Below, in pieces: positions 8,280 to 16,816 of a stretch of 54,663 nt of DNA. The notes beneath the pieces were generated by a model, which saw only the letters and a list, made by a program, of their open reading frames with translations, did no database searches and was not told the origin of the DNA. The DNA is from Streptomyces spiramenti (GTDB lineage: Bacteria; Actinomycetota; Actinomycetes; Streptomycetales; Streptomycetaceae): the NCBI RefSeq assembly GCF_012034385.1, contig NZ_JAAVJB010000012.1, positions 1 to 54,663 of the forward strand, written 5' to 3'. Each line of letters opens with the position of its first letter. Position 1 is the stretch's first letter. The position numbers and the translations under genes are program-made.

Positions 8280-11200
8280 TCACCGCGCGCTCTCGGGCAC
8301 GTTCATGAGGGAGAAGAGGCTGTCCGCAGCTGACCGGTGCTGCCGTGCCATTCGCAGCTCGCCCTGGGCCTCGGCGGTGCGGGCGAGGTGCCACAACGCG
8401 CACGCCTCGTCGTAGCGCAGTTCCATCCGGCAGGCGATCTCGTGTGCCAGTCGCTGCTGGGCCATCGCCGTGTCCAGATGCCCCTGCGCGTACCGCACGA
8501 GCCCCGCCGAGAGGTGCACCGTGGTGCGGTTGATGTTGTCCGTGCTGCTGGCGGCCTTGGACAGCGCGTGGTCGGCGCTCTCCGCCGCCTCCTCCAGTGC
8601 TCCCAAGCGCACCAACACATCGGCTCTGCGGGCGAGGACGAGCGGCAGCGTCGCGGGCATGCCGATCTGCTGGCACCTCTCCAGTGCGGCGTCGGCCCGC
8701 GCGAGCGCCTCCTCGTGGCGGCCGAGGCCCTCGAACGCCCGGGAAAGATAGCTCAGAGCGGTCACGGAGAGCTGGATCTCCTCGATGGAGTCGAAGATGG
8801 CGACCGCCCGCTCCGCGGACCGCCTCGCCTCCTCGAACCGCCCGAGCCGCGCCAGGATCAGGCCCAGCATGCTGAGCGAGGAACCGTCGAGTCGGGTGAA
8901 ACCCAGCTCCTTGGCGCGTCTGCTGACCTCCTGGCTGAGCCGCAGCGCGTGCTCGAGCTCTCCCATGCTGCTGTAGGCCTGCCCAAGCCGCGCCTGGCAC
9001 TCCGCCTCGCTGTACTCATCCGCCATCTGCTGGGACAGCACCACGGCTTCCTCCAGCAAACCGATCGCCTCCCGCAGTTGCCCGAGGCGCCACTTCCCCA
9101 TGGCCAGGTTCATCAGGTTGAGGCGGGTCAGAGAGCGGTCCCCGAGCTGCCGCGACGCCCCGACCCCCTTCTCCAGCGCGAGGTTGGCGCTGAAGTCGTA
9201 GCCACGGATGCTGGAGTGGAAGCCCAGCTCACGTGGCAGCCGCGCGGCATGCCACAGCAGCCCGCCCTCGTGCGCGGCGTCCACCGCCGCGAGAAGGCTG
9301 CCCCGGTGCTGGTCGAGCCAGTGAAGCGCCTTGTCCTTGTGATCGAACGTGCCCTCCACCTGGTGTTCTCCGTCGTCCCTGATGCGCCGCCGCCCGGGGA
9401 ACACCACGTCGCACGCATGCTTGGTCATACCCAGGTAGTGGTCCAGGAGCCGCAGCACCGCCGGCTCGTCCCCCGGCTCCCGCGAAGCCTGGACGATACG
9501 TTGCACGAAGCTGCGCACCAGGTCGTGCAGGGCGTAGACGCCCGGTTCCCTGGCCTCCAGCAACCGTGCGTCGACCAGCTCTTCCAGCGCGTCCTCGGCC
9601 TGTAAGGCGTCCGTGTCGAGCAGGGCCGCGGCCTCCTGGACATCGAGATAGCGTCCCGGATGATGCCCCAGCAGCCGGAAGGCGGACTGCTGCTCACGCG
9701 GCATGGACTGGTACGACAGCAGCAGTGTCCCGGCCACCCCTCGGCCCTCGCTCGTGAGCTCGTCCAGGCGCCGACTGTGATCACGCAACCGTTCCACAAG
9801 TCGCTGCACGGTCCAGTGCGGACGGTTCGCCAGACGGGCGGAGGCGATCCTGACCGCCAGCGGAAGACTCCCGCACAGCCGCACCAGATCCGAGGCGGCG
9901 TCCGGTTCCCTGTCGACGCGCTCGGCACCGAGGGTCGCGCGCAGCAGCTGGTCGCTGTCCTGCTCCGGAAGCGCGCCCACGGAGAGCCATTCGACTCCGT
10001 CGAGCCCCGTCAGCCTCGGACGGCTGGTGATCAGGACCAGGCTGTCGGAGGAGGCGGGAATCAGCGCGCGGACCTGCTCGGAGGAGGCGGCGTTGTCCAG
10101 GATGAGCACCATGCGACGGCTCCGCATGTAGGACTGCCATCGCGCGGCGCGCCCCGACGACACCGTGGGCAACTCCTCGCTCGGGATGCTGGCGGCAGCG
10201 AGGAGGTCCCCCTGTGCGTGGAACGGGCTGAGCGCGTCCTGGCCCGCCGTGAAGCCGCGCAGGTCGATGAAGAGACTGCCGTCCGAGTACCACTCCGCCA
10301 ACTGATGGGCGGCGCGCACAGCCAGTGCCGTTTTCCCACAGCCCCCCATGCCGTCGAGCGCGACGACCGTCGGGGCCCCTGGCAGCGCGTGACGGGCCAC
10401 CTCGCCGATCCGCGCCAGTTCGGCACGGCGACCCGAAAAGTCGGGCACGTCGAACGGCAGGGTGTGGGGGGCCTCCGTCGCCGGACGCCTGACACGGGTC
10501 GCGGGGCGCGCCGGACGGGCGAGCGACGGGTCCTGGCGCAGTATCCGGTCGTGCAGTCCGGTCAGCTGCGCGCTGGGGTCGATGCCCAGCTCCTCCGCGA
10601 GGTGTTTGCGCACGCGGGCGAACTCGTCCAGCGCCGCCGCCTGCTGCCCGGAGTGATAGAGGGCGAGCATCAGCCGGGTGCGCAGCGTCTCGCGCAGGGG
10701 GTGCCCGTCCACGAGGCCCCGTAGCTCACCCGTGATCTCGGCGGCCTCGCCGGCTTCGATGCGGAGGTCGTAGAGCTGTTCCGCGGCGCTGATCCGCTGC
10801 TCCTCCAGGGCTGTCGAGGCGGCATCGATCAGCCGGCCCCCGGCACCGGACAGCACCGGGCCCCGCCACAGCGCCAGCGCCGCGCGCAGCTCCGCCACGG
10901 CACGTTCCACCTCCCCCGCTGCCAGCGACCTGCGGGCCTGGCGCATCAGTTGCTGGTGCCGGAGCAGATCGAGGTGTTCGACCCCGACGACCGCGCGATA
11001 CCCCGGCCCGTCGGTGACGATGACCTCGGGGCCGTGCGGGAGGCGACTGCGCAGCTTGGCCACGGTCTTGCGCACCTGGTGCTCGGCACTGTCCGGCGGC
11101 AGCTCGTCCCAGCCGGCCGTCACCAGCCGGGAGACGGGAACCACACGCCCGGCATCGAGGAGCAGAGTCACGAGGACACGACGTTGCAAAGCCCCGTTGA

Positions 11201-11300
11201 CAGGTATCAGGGCGCCGCCGCAGCGAATCTCCAGCGATCCGAGGACGGCGAACTCCGGACGAAAGCCCGCATCGTCCCCCATAGATTCCGATGTCACCAT
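8280..11300 (-). CDS. AfsR-like SARP-NTPase-TPR transcriptional regulator
   Basis: 1006 aa. N-terminal OmpR-like winged helix and bacterial transcriptional activation domain (about 15-265; FAVLGSLEIRCGGALIPV, then HQVRKTVAKLRSRLP), a central NB-ARC/STAND ATPase with P-loop GMGGCGKTAL near residue 320 and a Walker B-like VLILDN, then C-terminal TPR repeats (about 680-1000) with the usual alternating Leu/Ala helices. This is the layout of AfsR and of large pathway-specific SARPs that activate antibiotic operons by binding direct repeats near the -35 region. Its position inside the cluster suggests it is the cluster-situated activator. The ATG at 11300 has only a G-rich weak RBS; ATG at 11282 is an alternative. 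Its start is 30 nt from the end of the upstream ATP-grasp-like gene, so the two are probably cotranscribed. Confidence 0.93.
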   Translation of the reverse strand: MVTSESMGDDAGFRPEFAVLGSLEIRCGGALIPVNGALQRRVLVTLLLDAGRVVPVSRLVTAGWDELPPDSAEHQVRKTVAKLRSRLPHGPEVIVTDGPGYRAVVGVEHLDLLRHQQLMRQARRSLAAGEVERAVAELRAALALWRGPVLSGAGGRLIDAASTALEEQRISAAEQLYDLRIEAGEAAEITGELRGLVDGHPLRETLRTRLMLALYHSGQQAAALDEFARVRKHLAEELGIDPSAQLTGLHDRILRQDPSLARPARPATRVRRPATEAPHTLPFDVPDFSGRRAELARIGEVARHALPGAPTVVALDGMGGCGKTALAVRAAHQLAEWYSDGSLFIDLRGFTAGQDALSPFHAQGDLLAAASIPSEELPTVSSGRAARWQSYMRSRRMVLILDNAASSEQVRALIPASSDSLVLITSRPRLTGLDGVEWLSVGALPEQDSDQLLRATLGAERVDREPDAASDLVRLCGSLPLAVRIASARLANRPHWTVQRLVERLRDHSRRLDELTSEGRGVAGTLLLSYQSMPREQQSAFRLLGHHPGRYLDVQEAAALLDTDALQAEDALEELVDARLLEAREPGVYALHDLVRSFVQRIVQASREPGDEPAVLRLLDHYLGMTKHACDVVFPGRRRIRDDGEHQVEGTFDHKDKALHWLDQHRGSLLAAVDAAHEGGLLWHAARLPRELGFHSSIRGYDFSANLALEKGVGASRQLGDRSLTRLNLMNLAMGKWRLGQLREAIGLLEEAVVLSQQMADEYSEAECQARLGQAYSSMGELEHALRLSQEVSRRAKELGFTRLDGSSLSMLGLILARLGRFEEARRSAERAVAIFDSIEEIQLSVTALSYLSRAFEGLGRHEEALARADAALERCQQIGMPATLPLVLARRADVLVRLGALEEAAESADHALSKAASSTDNINRTTVHLSAGLVRYAQGHLDTAMAQQRLAHEIACRMELRYDEACALWHLARTAEAQGELRMARQHRSAADSLFSLMNVPESAR

Positions 11301-11330
11301 CCATGCCCCCCGGCCTGCGCATTGGCCTCC

Positions 11331-12353
11331 TCACCCCGACGGTAGAGGATGACGAATGACAGTAACAAGATCCTTTCGCCCCCTGGCAACCCGATCGCGC
11401 GTGAGTTCCGGTGTGTCACCGTCGACGGCCACATATGCGCGCCGGGAGCGTGAGTCGCCGATCGGAGCGACCATATCGCCGACGCTGTAGGGAAAGCGAG
11501 CACCGTGTACCCACGGGGTCACGGCGATGTCCTCCATGCCGGTGTAGGTGTCCAGGCGCCCTTCGGACAGGAGGAAGAAGCCGACTTCCGCGTACCGGAA
11601 AGGGATCGGCACCTCGGGGCTGCGGCCTTCGAGTCCGGCGAAGACCGCCGCCTCCATGTCGAAGCCGCGCGCGATCTCCACGAGCAAGGGGATCCGGTCA
11701 CCGCCCAGCTGCGTCCGGCACGACACGATCCGCGGTCCGAACGGCAGCATCGCCACCTGCGTGTGGGCCGGGCCGGAGCGGTATCCCACCGCCGTCAACC
11801 GCTCGTCCACCACTGCCTCGATCGCCGCTCGCTCGTCGTCGGTCAGGGGCGCCGGGTGGAGGTAGCCCGTCACGAAGAAGTGCGGCGGCCCACTGGTGCG
11901 TTGCGCCGTCACACCCACGACGTGATGGGCCCCGTCCACCGTCAGGGTCTCGACGCTCACCCGGGGAGCCTCTGTCGGCGCCCCGTCGCCCTCTTCGCAC
12001 ACCCGGAGCCGTTCGTACACCGCCGGGGGATTCGCGGACAGGCCGAGTTTCCACGCTTCCCGGACCACGGGCAGCACCGAATCGCCATGTCCGCAGTGCA
12101 GCACGGCATCAATGCCGTGTTGCACTGCGGTCCGCTCAATTATTCCGCGCAACCCGATCTCGTCGGCGAAATCGGCCAGCAGGAGCTTCTCCGAGCTCTC
12201 TTCGATTCTCGACGCGAAGTCGGCCTCCAACTGCTTCGGATCCCATACCGACCAGATCCGGAAACCCAGATCGGCCCCCTTGCGGACGAGCTGGTGACTC
12301 GGCATCACCAGAATCAGTCTGGGCCGAGAACGTCGAGAGAGGTGGGCACGCAT
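11331..12353 (-). CDS. Degenerate ATP-grasp ligase-like protein (probable pseudoenzyme)
   Basis: 340 aa, uninterrupted frame. The N-terminal ~117 residues match the pre-ATP-grasp domain of BGC amino-acid ligases (PSHQLVRKGADLGFRIWSV... CGHGDSVLPVVREAWKLGL, then NPPAVYERL). Sequence then jumps, within about 15 residues, to what is normally the second half of the ATP-grasp domain (VSVETLTVDGAHHVVGVT, PPHFFVTGYLHPAPL, GPRIVSCRTQLGGDRIP). The region that would carry the first ATP-binding lysines and Gly-rich loop is missing. Residues that should bind Mg-ATP are also changed: the usual HTEV reads HTQV and the usual IVE-x-N-x-R segment reads IVSCRTQ. The frame and fold-defining residues remain intact, so this is not a plain decaying pseudogene. 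It may be a ligand-binding or regulatory remnant, as it is probably cotranscribed with the AfsR-like gene. Start at 12353 chosen by domain onset; 12305 is an alternative. Confidence 0.7.
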   Translation of the reverse strand: MRAHLSRRSRPRLILVMPSHQLVRKGADLGFRIWSVWDPKQLEADFASRIEESSEKLLLADFADEIGLRGIIERTAVQHGIDAVLHCGHGDSVLPVVREAWKLGLSANPPAVYERLRVCEEGDGAPTEAPRVSVETLTVDGAHHVVGVTAQRTSGPPHFFVTGYLHPAPLTDDERAAIEAVVDERLTAVGYRSGPAHTQVAMLPFGPRIVSCRTQLGGDRIPLLVEIARGFDMEAAVFAGLEGRSPEVPIPFRYAEVGFFLLSEGRLDTYTGMEDIAVTPWVHGARFPYSVGDMVAPIGDSRSRRAYVAVDGDTPELTRDRVARGRKDLVTVIRHPLPSG

Positions 12354-12757
12354 ACCTGCCACTCTGGAGCGCGTCCTTCCCCTCTTGCTCCCCTCTGCTT
12401 CCCCTCTCGCGGTCGCGCGCCGTTCGTCGGCCGCCGCTCCGGAACCCGGACTCCGACGGAAAGGGCACCGGCCGCGACGGACACCTGTCGGCGGTGTCGG
12501 GCCGAGGCCGTGAGCGAGACGCCCGGTCCTGGCGACGAGCGTCCACGCACCGCTTACTCGCGACTGAACCTGACGCGGACGCGCGGCCCGTCCGTCCCTC
12601 CGTAGCGTCCGTGGTACGCGCCGGGACGACCAGCGCGAGCAGTCCGGTTTCGGGGGTGATGACACGCCGACCGGTCGACCCACCCGGGGTTCGTGCGTGA
12701 TGCGCCGAGCACCGTGCCCGATTCCGTGGAGAACACAAACCAGGACAGGGGTACCTC
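12354..12757. other. Divergent intergenic region, no gene seen
   Basis: About 400 bp between the divergent ATP-grasp-like (-) and DUF1062 (+) genes. Open frames here are extensions or shadows without plausible starts or domain content. It must contain promoters for both directions, but I could not pick convincing -35/-10 boxes or SARP-type direct repeats. Confidence 0.5.
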
Positions 12758-13315
12758 TTGCGCACTGACTGGACAGTCAAGCCGGTGGGGCTCCCGCTGA
12801 TCCGCCGCCGCTGCCCTGGGTGTGCGTCCGGCACGTTCCGGACGACCGGCAAGTTTCGCGTCAATGCGAACCACAAACTCCTCGACATCTGGCTCCTCGC
12901 CCTATGCACACAATGTGACTGGACCACGAAGATCACCGTCATTGAGCGGACACATGTGCGCTCGATCAGTTCCGATCTGCTGGACCGCGCACATGAGAAC
13001 GACCCCGGCCTGGCGGCCGAGTCGCTTCGGGACGGCGTCATAAGGCGCCGCAATCACATCGCCCTCGACTGGAAGGACGCCTGGCGGCTCGACACCGGCG
13101 GCTCGAAACATCTGGGCCATCACGTGACCGATGTGTCGGTTCGGTTCGACGCGCACATTCCGGTCAGGCCGGCGAGGATAATCGCGGAAGGCTATGGACT
13201 TTCACGGGCCGAGGTCGAACGGCTGATCACGGAGGGCGGTCTCGTCTCCGCGGTTCGTCTGAGCGGGAAACTCTCCAGCGACTTCGCCTTCACGCTCCAT
13301 CGCCGCGCGAGTTGA
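12758..13315 (+). CDS. DUF1062 family protein
   Basis: 185 aa, TTG start preceded by AGGACAGGGG. N-terminal zinc-ribbon-like part with CPGC (residues ~19-22) and CTQC (~50-53), separated by FRVNANHKLLDIWLLALC, which is the hallmark of DUF1062 proteins. The C-terminal part (GLSRAEVERLITEGGLV) looks like an S4-type RNA-binding fold. The biochemical role of the family is not established; zinc and RNA binding are inferred from the motifs. It lies alone between the divergent regulators and repeat copy 2 and has no obvious link to the pathway. Confidence 0.8.
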   Translation: MRTDWTVKPVGLPLIRRRCPGCASGTFRTTGKFRVNANHKLLDIWLLALCTQCDWTTKITVIERTHVRSISSDLLDRAHENDPGLAAESLRDGVIRRRNHIALDWKDAWRLDTGGSKHLGHHVTDVSVRFDAHIPVRPARIIAEGYGLSRAEVERLITEGGLVSAVRLSGKLSSDFAFTLHRRAS

Positions 13316-13362
13316 TCACGCGCCGTCCGCTCTTTCGATCACACCTGGTGAGAGCGTGTGTG

Positions 13363-13528
13363 AGAGCGTGTGTGAGACCCCGCGTGGGACCGGCTCGCGG
13401 CGTCGGATGCAGTCAGCTGCACGGCGGAGGGGCGCCCTCGTACCGGGTTGCGTTCGGGCGTTCCTGACAACGCAGCGGATGGCCGTAGCCGGCGTCGCGG
13501 GCCCGGCGTGGGGCCTCACACACGCTCT
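13363..13528. repeat. MITE-like repeat, copy 2 (best terminal inverted repeats)
   Basis: 166 bp. Left end AGAGCGTGTGTGAGACCCCG and right end, read on the other strand, AGAGCGTGTGTGAGGCCCCA form an inverted repeat with one mismatch over the first 18 bases. The core is shared with copies 1 and 3. The 12-mer AGAGCGTGTGTG is duplicated directly to the left (13351-13362), as if the end had been copied twice. No transposase frame lies within it. A frame on the minus strand (CQERP..TRYEGAPPPC) recurs in all copies but is stopped right after PPPCS here, so I treat the element as non-coding. Confidence 0.85.
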
Positions 13529-13913
13529 GCGGACCCGGGCCGGCCTCCATCACGTGGGGCCGGCCCGGCCTGCGTTTCTGCTCCCCCGGCGGCCGGGCGG
13601 GCCCGCGCCGGCTCGGGTAAACGAGGCGCGCAGGGACGACGGGGCGCCGTAACCGCCCCGCCTCCCGGCAGATGAGCTTGTGGCGGACGTGCGCGGCGCC
13701 GCAATGGCCGTAGCTTCCCCATGACGCGGTGACCGACCGCTCGCAAAAGCCCTTCCCCCGCTCCGCGGCGCCCTGGGGACAGCGGACCGAAGCTGCGTTC
13801 CCTGTCGCGACGCGAGAGGCCGGCGCGGCAAGCCGGGCACCGCACACTCCCACTCCGCCACGTCCGCGCGTTCTCCGAGCCGCTCGCCGCATCGACCCCG
13901 AGTGAGGATCACG
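13529..13913. other. Intergenic region, no gene seen
   Basis: About 385 bp from the end of repeat copy 2 to the third acyl-CoA dehydrogenase. No frame with codon-position bias, RBS or recognisable domain was found on either strand. A promoter for the downstream gene is expected but not identified. Confidence 0.45.
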
Positions 13914-15065
13914 ATGAGTCCTTCCGAAGCGTTCGACCCCGACATCCTCGCCCTCCCGCTGTACGACAACATCCACCGCGCACTCGCCGCGGACATCGGG
14001 GAATGGTGCGGGGACCGGGCCGAGGCGTGGGCGGCGATGGACACTGGAGATCCGGCCGCCGTGGGACGGACGATGCTCACCGAGCTGGGCCGGTCGGGGT
14101 GGCTGCGCCACCTGGGCCCCGACCAGCCGGGCCCCGATACGAGGGCCCTGTGCCTGAGACGCCAAGCTCTCGCCTACCACGAGGACCTGGCCGACTTCAC
14201 GTACTCGATCCAGGAACTCGTCGCCACCGCGATATCCCGCCACGGCACGGCCGAGCAGCGTCACCGAGAGCTGCCGGGCCTGGCCGACGGGACCCGTGCG
14301 GGGGCGCTGGCCCTCTCCGAACCCGGCGCGGGCTCCGACCTCGCTGCCGCCGTGTTCGAGGCGATACCGGACGGGGACGGGTTCGTCCTCAACGGAACCA
14401 AGACCTGGATCGCGCAGGGCGACATCGCCGACCTGTGCGTCGTCCTCGCCCGCACGGGCGACGGCCCGGGGCCGCTGGGCCTGACCGCCTTCCTCGTCGA
14501 CGCCCGTGCCGCCGGTCTCAGGGCCGAGCCCATCGGCGCGATCGCGCCGCGCTCCTGGGCCGAACTGACCTTCACCGACGTCCGCGTCGGGTCCGAGGCC
14601 GTCCTCGGTGAGCGGGGCCAGGGACTCGTGGTCGCCCTCGACGTCCTCGAACGGGCCCGGACGTCCGTGGCCGGCGCAGCGCTCGGCTTCGGCCGGCGCG
14701 CCTTTCGACTTGCCCGCGGCCACGCCCGTACCCGCAAGGCCTACGGCGGCCGGCTCGCCGACCTCCAGCTCGTCAGGGCGTCACTCGCGAAGATGGACGT
14801 CGAACTCTCGGCCGCCGCGTTGCTGACCTCCCGTGCCGCCTGGGCGACGGACCTCGGCCACGACTACGCCAAGCACGCCTCGACGGCCAAGCTCTACGCC
14901 ACCGAGGCCGCCGGCGAGATCGTGGACCGTGCCGTCCAGATCTTCGGCGCCGCCGGGCTCGTCGCGGGCAGCCCGATGGAGCGGCTCTACCGCCAGGTCC
15001 GTTCCCTGCGGATCTACGAGGGGCCCTCCGAGGTCATCGAGATGACGATCGCCGACGCCCTGTGA
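13914..15065 (+). CDS. Acyl-CoA dehydrogenase family oxidase
   Basis: 383 aa. ATG at 13914 is preferred because GAGG lies 6 bases upstream; a GTG 12 nt earlier is possible. Complete family architecture: helical N-domain, beta domain with SEPGAGSDL and WIAQGD, C-domain with RKAYGGRLADLQ, QIFGAAGL and a canonical YEGPSEV. This retains the Y-E-G glutamate, unlike the paralogue at 4673, so it looks like a normal flavin dehydrogenase or oxidase. It stands 410 bp before the hydrazinoacetic acid operon on the same strand. Acyl-CoA dehydrogenase-fold enzymes in related pathways oxidise carrier-bound hydrazine intermediates, making this the best single candidate for that step here, by inference. Confidence 0.87.
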   Translation: MSPSEAFDPDILALPLYDNIHRALAADIGEWCGDRAEAWAAMDTGDPAAVGRTMLTELGRSGWLRHLGPDQPGPDTRALCLRRQALAYHEDLADFTYSIQELVATAISRHGTAEQRHRELPGLADGTRAGALALSEPGAGSDLAAAVFEAIPDGDGFVLNGTKTWIAQGDIADLCVVLARTGDGPGPLGLTAFLVDARAAGLRAEPIGAIAPRSWAELTFTDVRVGSEAVLGERGQGLVVALDVLERARTSVAGAALGFGRRAFRLARGHARTRKAYGGRLADLQLVRASLAKMDVELSAAALLTSRAAWATDLGHDYAKHASTAKLYATEAAGEIVDRAVQIFGAAGLVAGSPMERLYRQVRSLRIYEGPSEVIEMTIADAL

Positions 15066-15475
15066 TGCGCGACCAGGACGGGACGCCCTCCTACCGCCCC
15101 GCACGCACGGTCTCCGCGAGAGGGCCGCAAGGGCGTATCGGCGTGGCGCGCGGGCCGGCCGCTGCGGACTCGACGTGACCGGCGACGGCCCCCGGCACCG
15201 CCACGGTCCGGGTAGCGTCCCGGCCACCGCCGTCCGCCGCTTCGGAGCAGTCCTGGCCGGAGCACCGCCACCCGGTCCTCGCCGAGCCACCGCCGCAACC
15301 GAGGAGGTGCACGACAGGTCCGACCGGCTCACCTGATCCGGTCCGAAACGCACTCCCCCTACGACCGTCCGAGAACGACCGCACTGATCCCGGCCCACGG
15401 GCAGACACCGCCGGTGCCGCGCCAGGACGTCGCGAAACGTGCCGACACCTCGCACCTCCACAGGAAGGACCTTTC
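15066..15475. other. Intergenic region upstream of the hydrazine operon
   Basis: About 410 bp with no credible gene on either strand. It should hold the promoter of the seven-gene operon that starts at 15476. I could not identify clear promoter boxes or regulator repeats by eye. Confidence 0.45.
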
Positions 15476-16816
15476 GTGGGATCCGCAGAGAAGCCGATGA
15501 CGGCGTCCGGTGCCGTCGAGCAGGTCAGTCATCTCCGTCTCGTCGGTATCGGTGCAGGACCGGCCAACCTCAGCCTGGCCGCGCTGCTGCACGGCGATTC
15601 GGAGCAGCCGAACCTCTTCTTCGACCGCAAACCGAGCTTCACCTGGCATGACGACCAGCTGATCAACGGCGCGACCCTCCAGGTGTCGATCTTCAAGGAC
15701 CTGGTGAGCCTTTCCGACCCGGCCAACCGGTTCTCCTTCCTCTCGTATCTGCACGAGCACGGCAGGATCTACCACTTCCTCAACGCCCAGTTCTCCGAGG
15801 TGCCGCGCACCGAGTTCCGCAACTACCTCGCCTGGGCGGCCGAGAAGAACGAGAACGTGGTGTTCTCGGAGAGTGTCGAACGGGTCGAATTCGACGGTGT
15901 CTTCCGCGTCACGACCGACCGCCGTCAGGTCACCGCCGACAACATCGCCGTCGGTGTCGGCACCGTGCCGTGGGTTCCCGAGTTCGCCCTTCCGTACCTG
16001 GGCGCGGGACACTTCCACGTCAGTCGGTACCTGAACCACGCGCGCGGCCTGGCGGGCAAGCGCGTCGCCGTGGTCGGCGGCGGCCAGTCAGGGGCCGAGA
16101 CCTTCCTCGACCTCATCTCCCGGCCAGACTCCGAGCGCCCGGCCTGGGTCTCCTGGATCTCCAGGCGCCGCAACTACTTCCCGATCGACGACTCGACCTT
16201 CACCAACGACTTCTACATGCCGGAGTACTCCGAGTACTTCTACCGGCTGTCCGAGTCCAAGCGCGCCGAGCTCAACTCCGCCCATCTGCTCAGCTCGGAC
16301 GGGATATCCGAGTCGACCCTCCGGGCGATCTACCAGCAGCTCTACCGACTCCAGTTCATCGAGCGGGACGAGCATCGCTTCGGCCTGCTGCCGAACCGGA
16401 CCGTCGTGTCCGCCGACCGCACGGCCACGGGGGCCTTCGAGGTGACGCTGCGCCACAACGACGAGACCGGCCAGAGCCAGTGCCTCCCGGTCGACGCGGT
16501 GGTCTGGGCGACCGGCTTCCGTCCCACTCCCAAGAGCTTCCTCGATCCCCTGAAGGATCGGATCGAGACCGAGAACGGGGAGGTCCGCGTCGACGAGGAC
16601 TTCGCGGTCGCCTGGGACGGCCCGCCGGACCGGAAGATCTTCGTGCAGAACGCCGTACGCGGCCAGCGCGGCCTGCCCGACGTGAACCTGAGCCTGAACG
16701 CCTGGCGGGCCCAGCGCATCGCCAACCGTCTGCGTGGCCGCAGCGCTCCCGAGATGGCGATGTCGTTCATCGACTGGTCGGCGAAGAGCGGACGGGGCAC
16801 GCGGTGGACCGCGTAG
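15476..16816 (+). CDS. L-lysine N6-monooxygenase (Spb38/Tri26-like)
   Basis: 446 aa, GTG start with AGGAAGGAC upstream; an in-frame ATG 21 nt later is possible. IucD/SidA-type flavoprotein hydroxylase: FAD site GIGAGPANLSLAALL (residues ~22-36), the WHDDQLINGATLQVSIFKDLVS signature of Lys/Orn N-hydroxylases, NADPH site VVGGGQSGAE, and a C-terminal ATGFRP motif. It converts L-Lys to N6-hydroxy-L-Lys using NADPH and O2. Lysine rather than ornithine is inferred from context: the next genes are the other two members of the known trio that turns N6-OH-Lys and Gly into hydrazinoacetic acid. No siderophore synthetase is present, arguing against an iron-uptake role. The following gene starts inside the last codons. 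Confidence 0.92.
   Translation: MGSAEKPMTASGAVEQVSHLRLVGIGAGPANLSLAALLHGDSEQPNLFFDRKPSFTWHDDQLINGATLQVSIFKDLVSLSDPANRFSFLSYLHEHGRIYHFLNAQFSEVPRTEFRNYLAWAAEKNENVVFSESVERVEFDGVFRVTTDRRQVTADNIAVGVGTVPWVPEFALPYLGAGHFHVSRYLNHARGLAGKRVAVVGGGQSGAETFLDLISRPDSERPAWVSWISRRRNYFPIDDSTFTNDFYMPEYSEYFYRLSESKRAELNSAHLLSSDGISESTLRAIYQQLYRLQFIERDEHRFGLLPNRTVVSADRTATGAFEVTLRHNDETGQSQCLPVDAVVWATGFRPTPKSFLDPLKDRIETENGEVRVDEDFAVAWDGPPDRKIFVQNAVRGQRGLPDVNLSLNAWRAQRIANRLRGRSAPEMAMSFIDWSAKSGRGTRWTA

Noticed and set aside
13363..13528. A conserved minus-strand peptide (CQERP..TRYEGAPPPC) in all three repeats
   Set aside because: Frame is stopped at different places in different copies and has no common start or RBS; conservation is explained by the repeat DNA itself.
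15476..16816. Lys/Orn N-hydroxylase as part of a siderophore pathway
   Set aside because: No NIS synthetase, hydroxamate NRPS, or iron transporter nearby; the two following genes place it in the hydrazine pathway.
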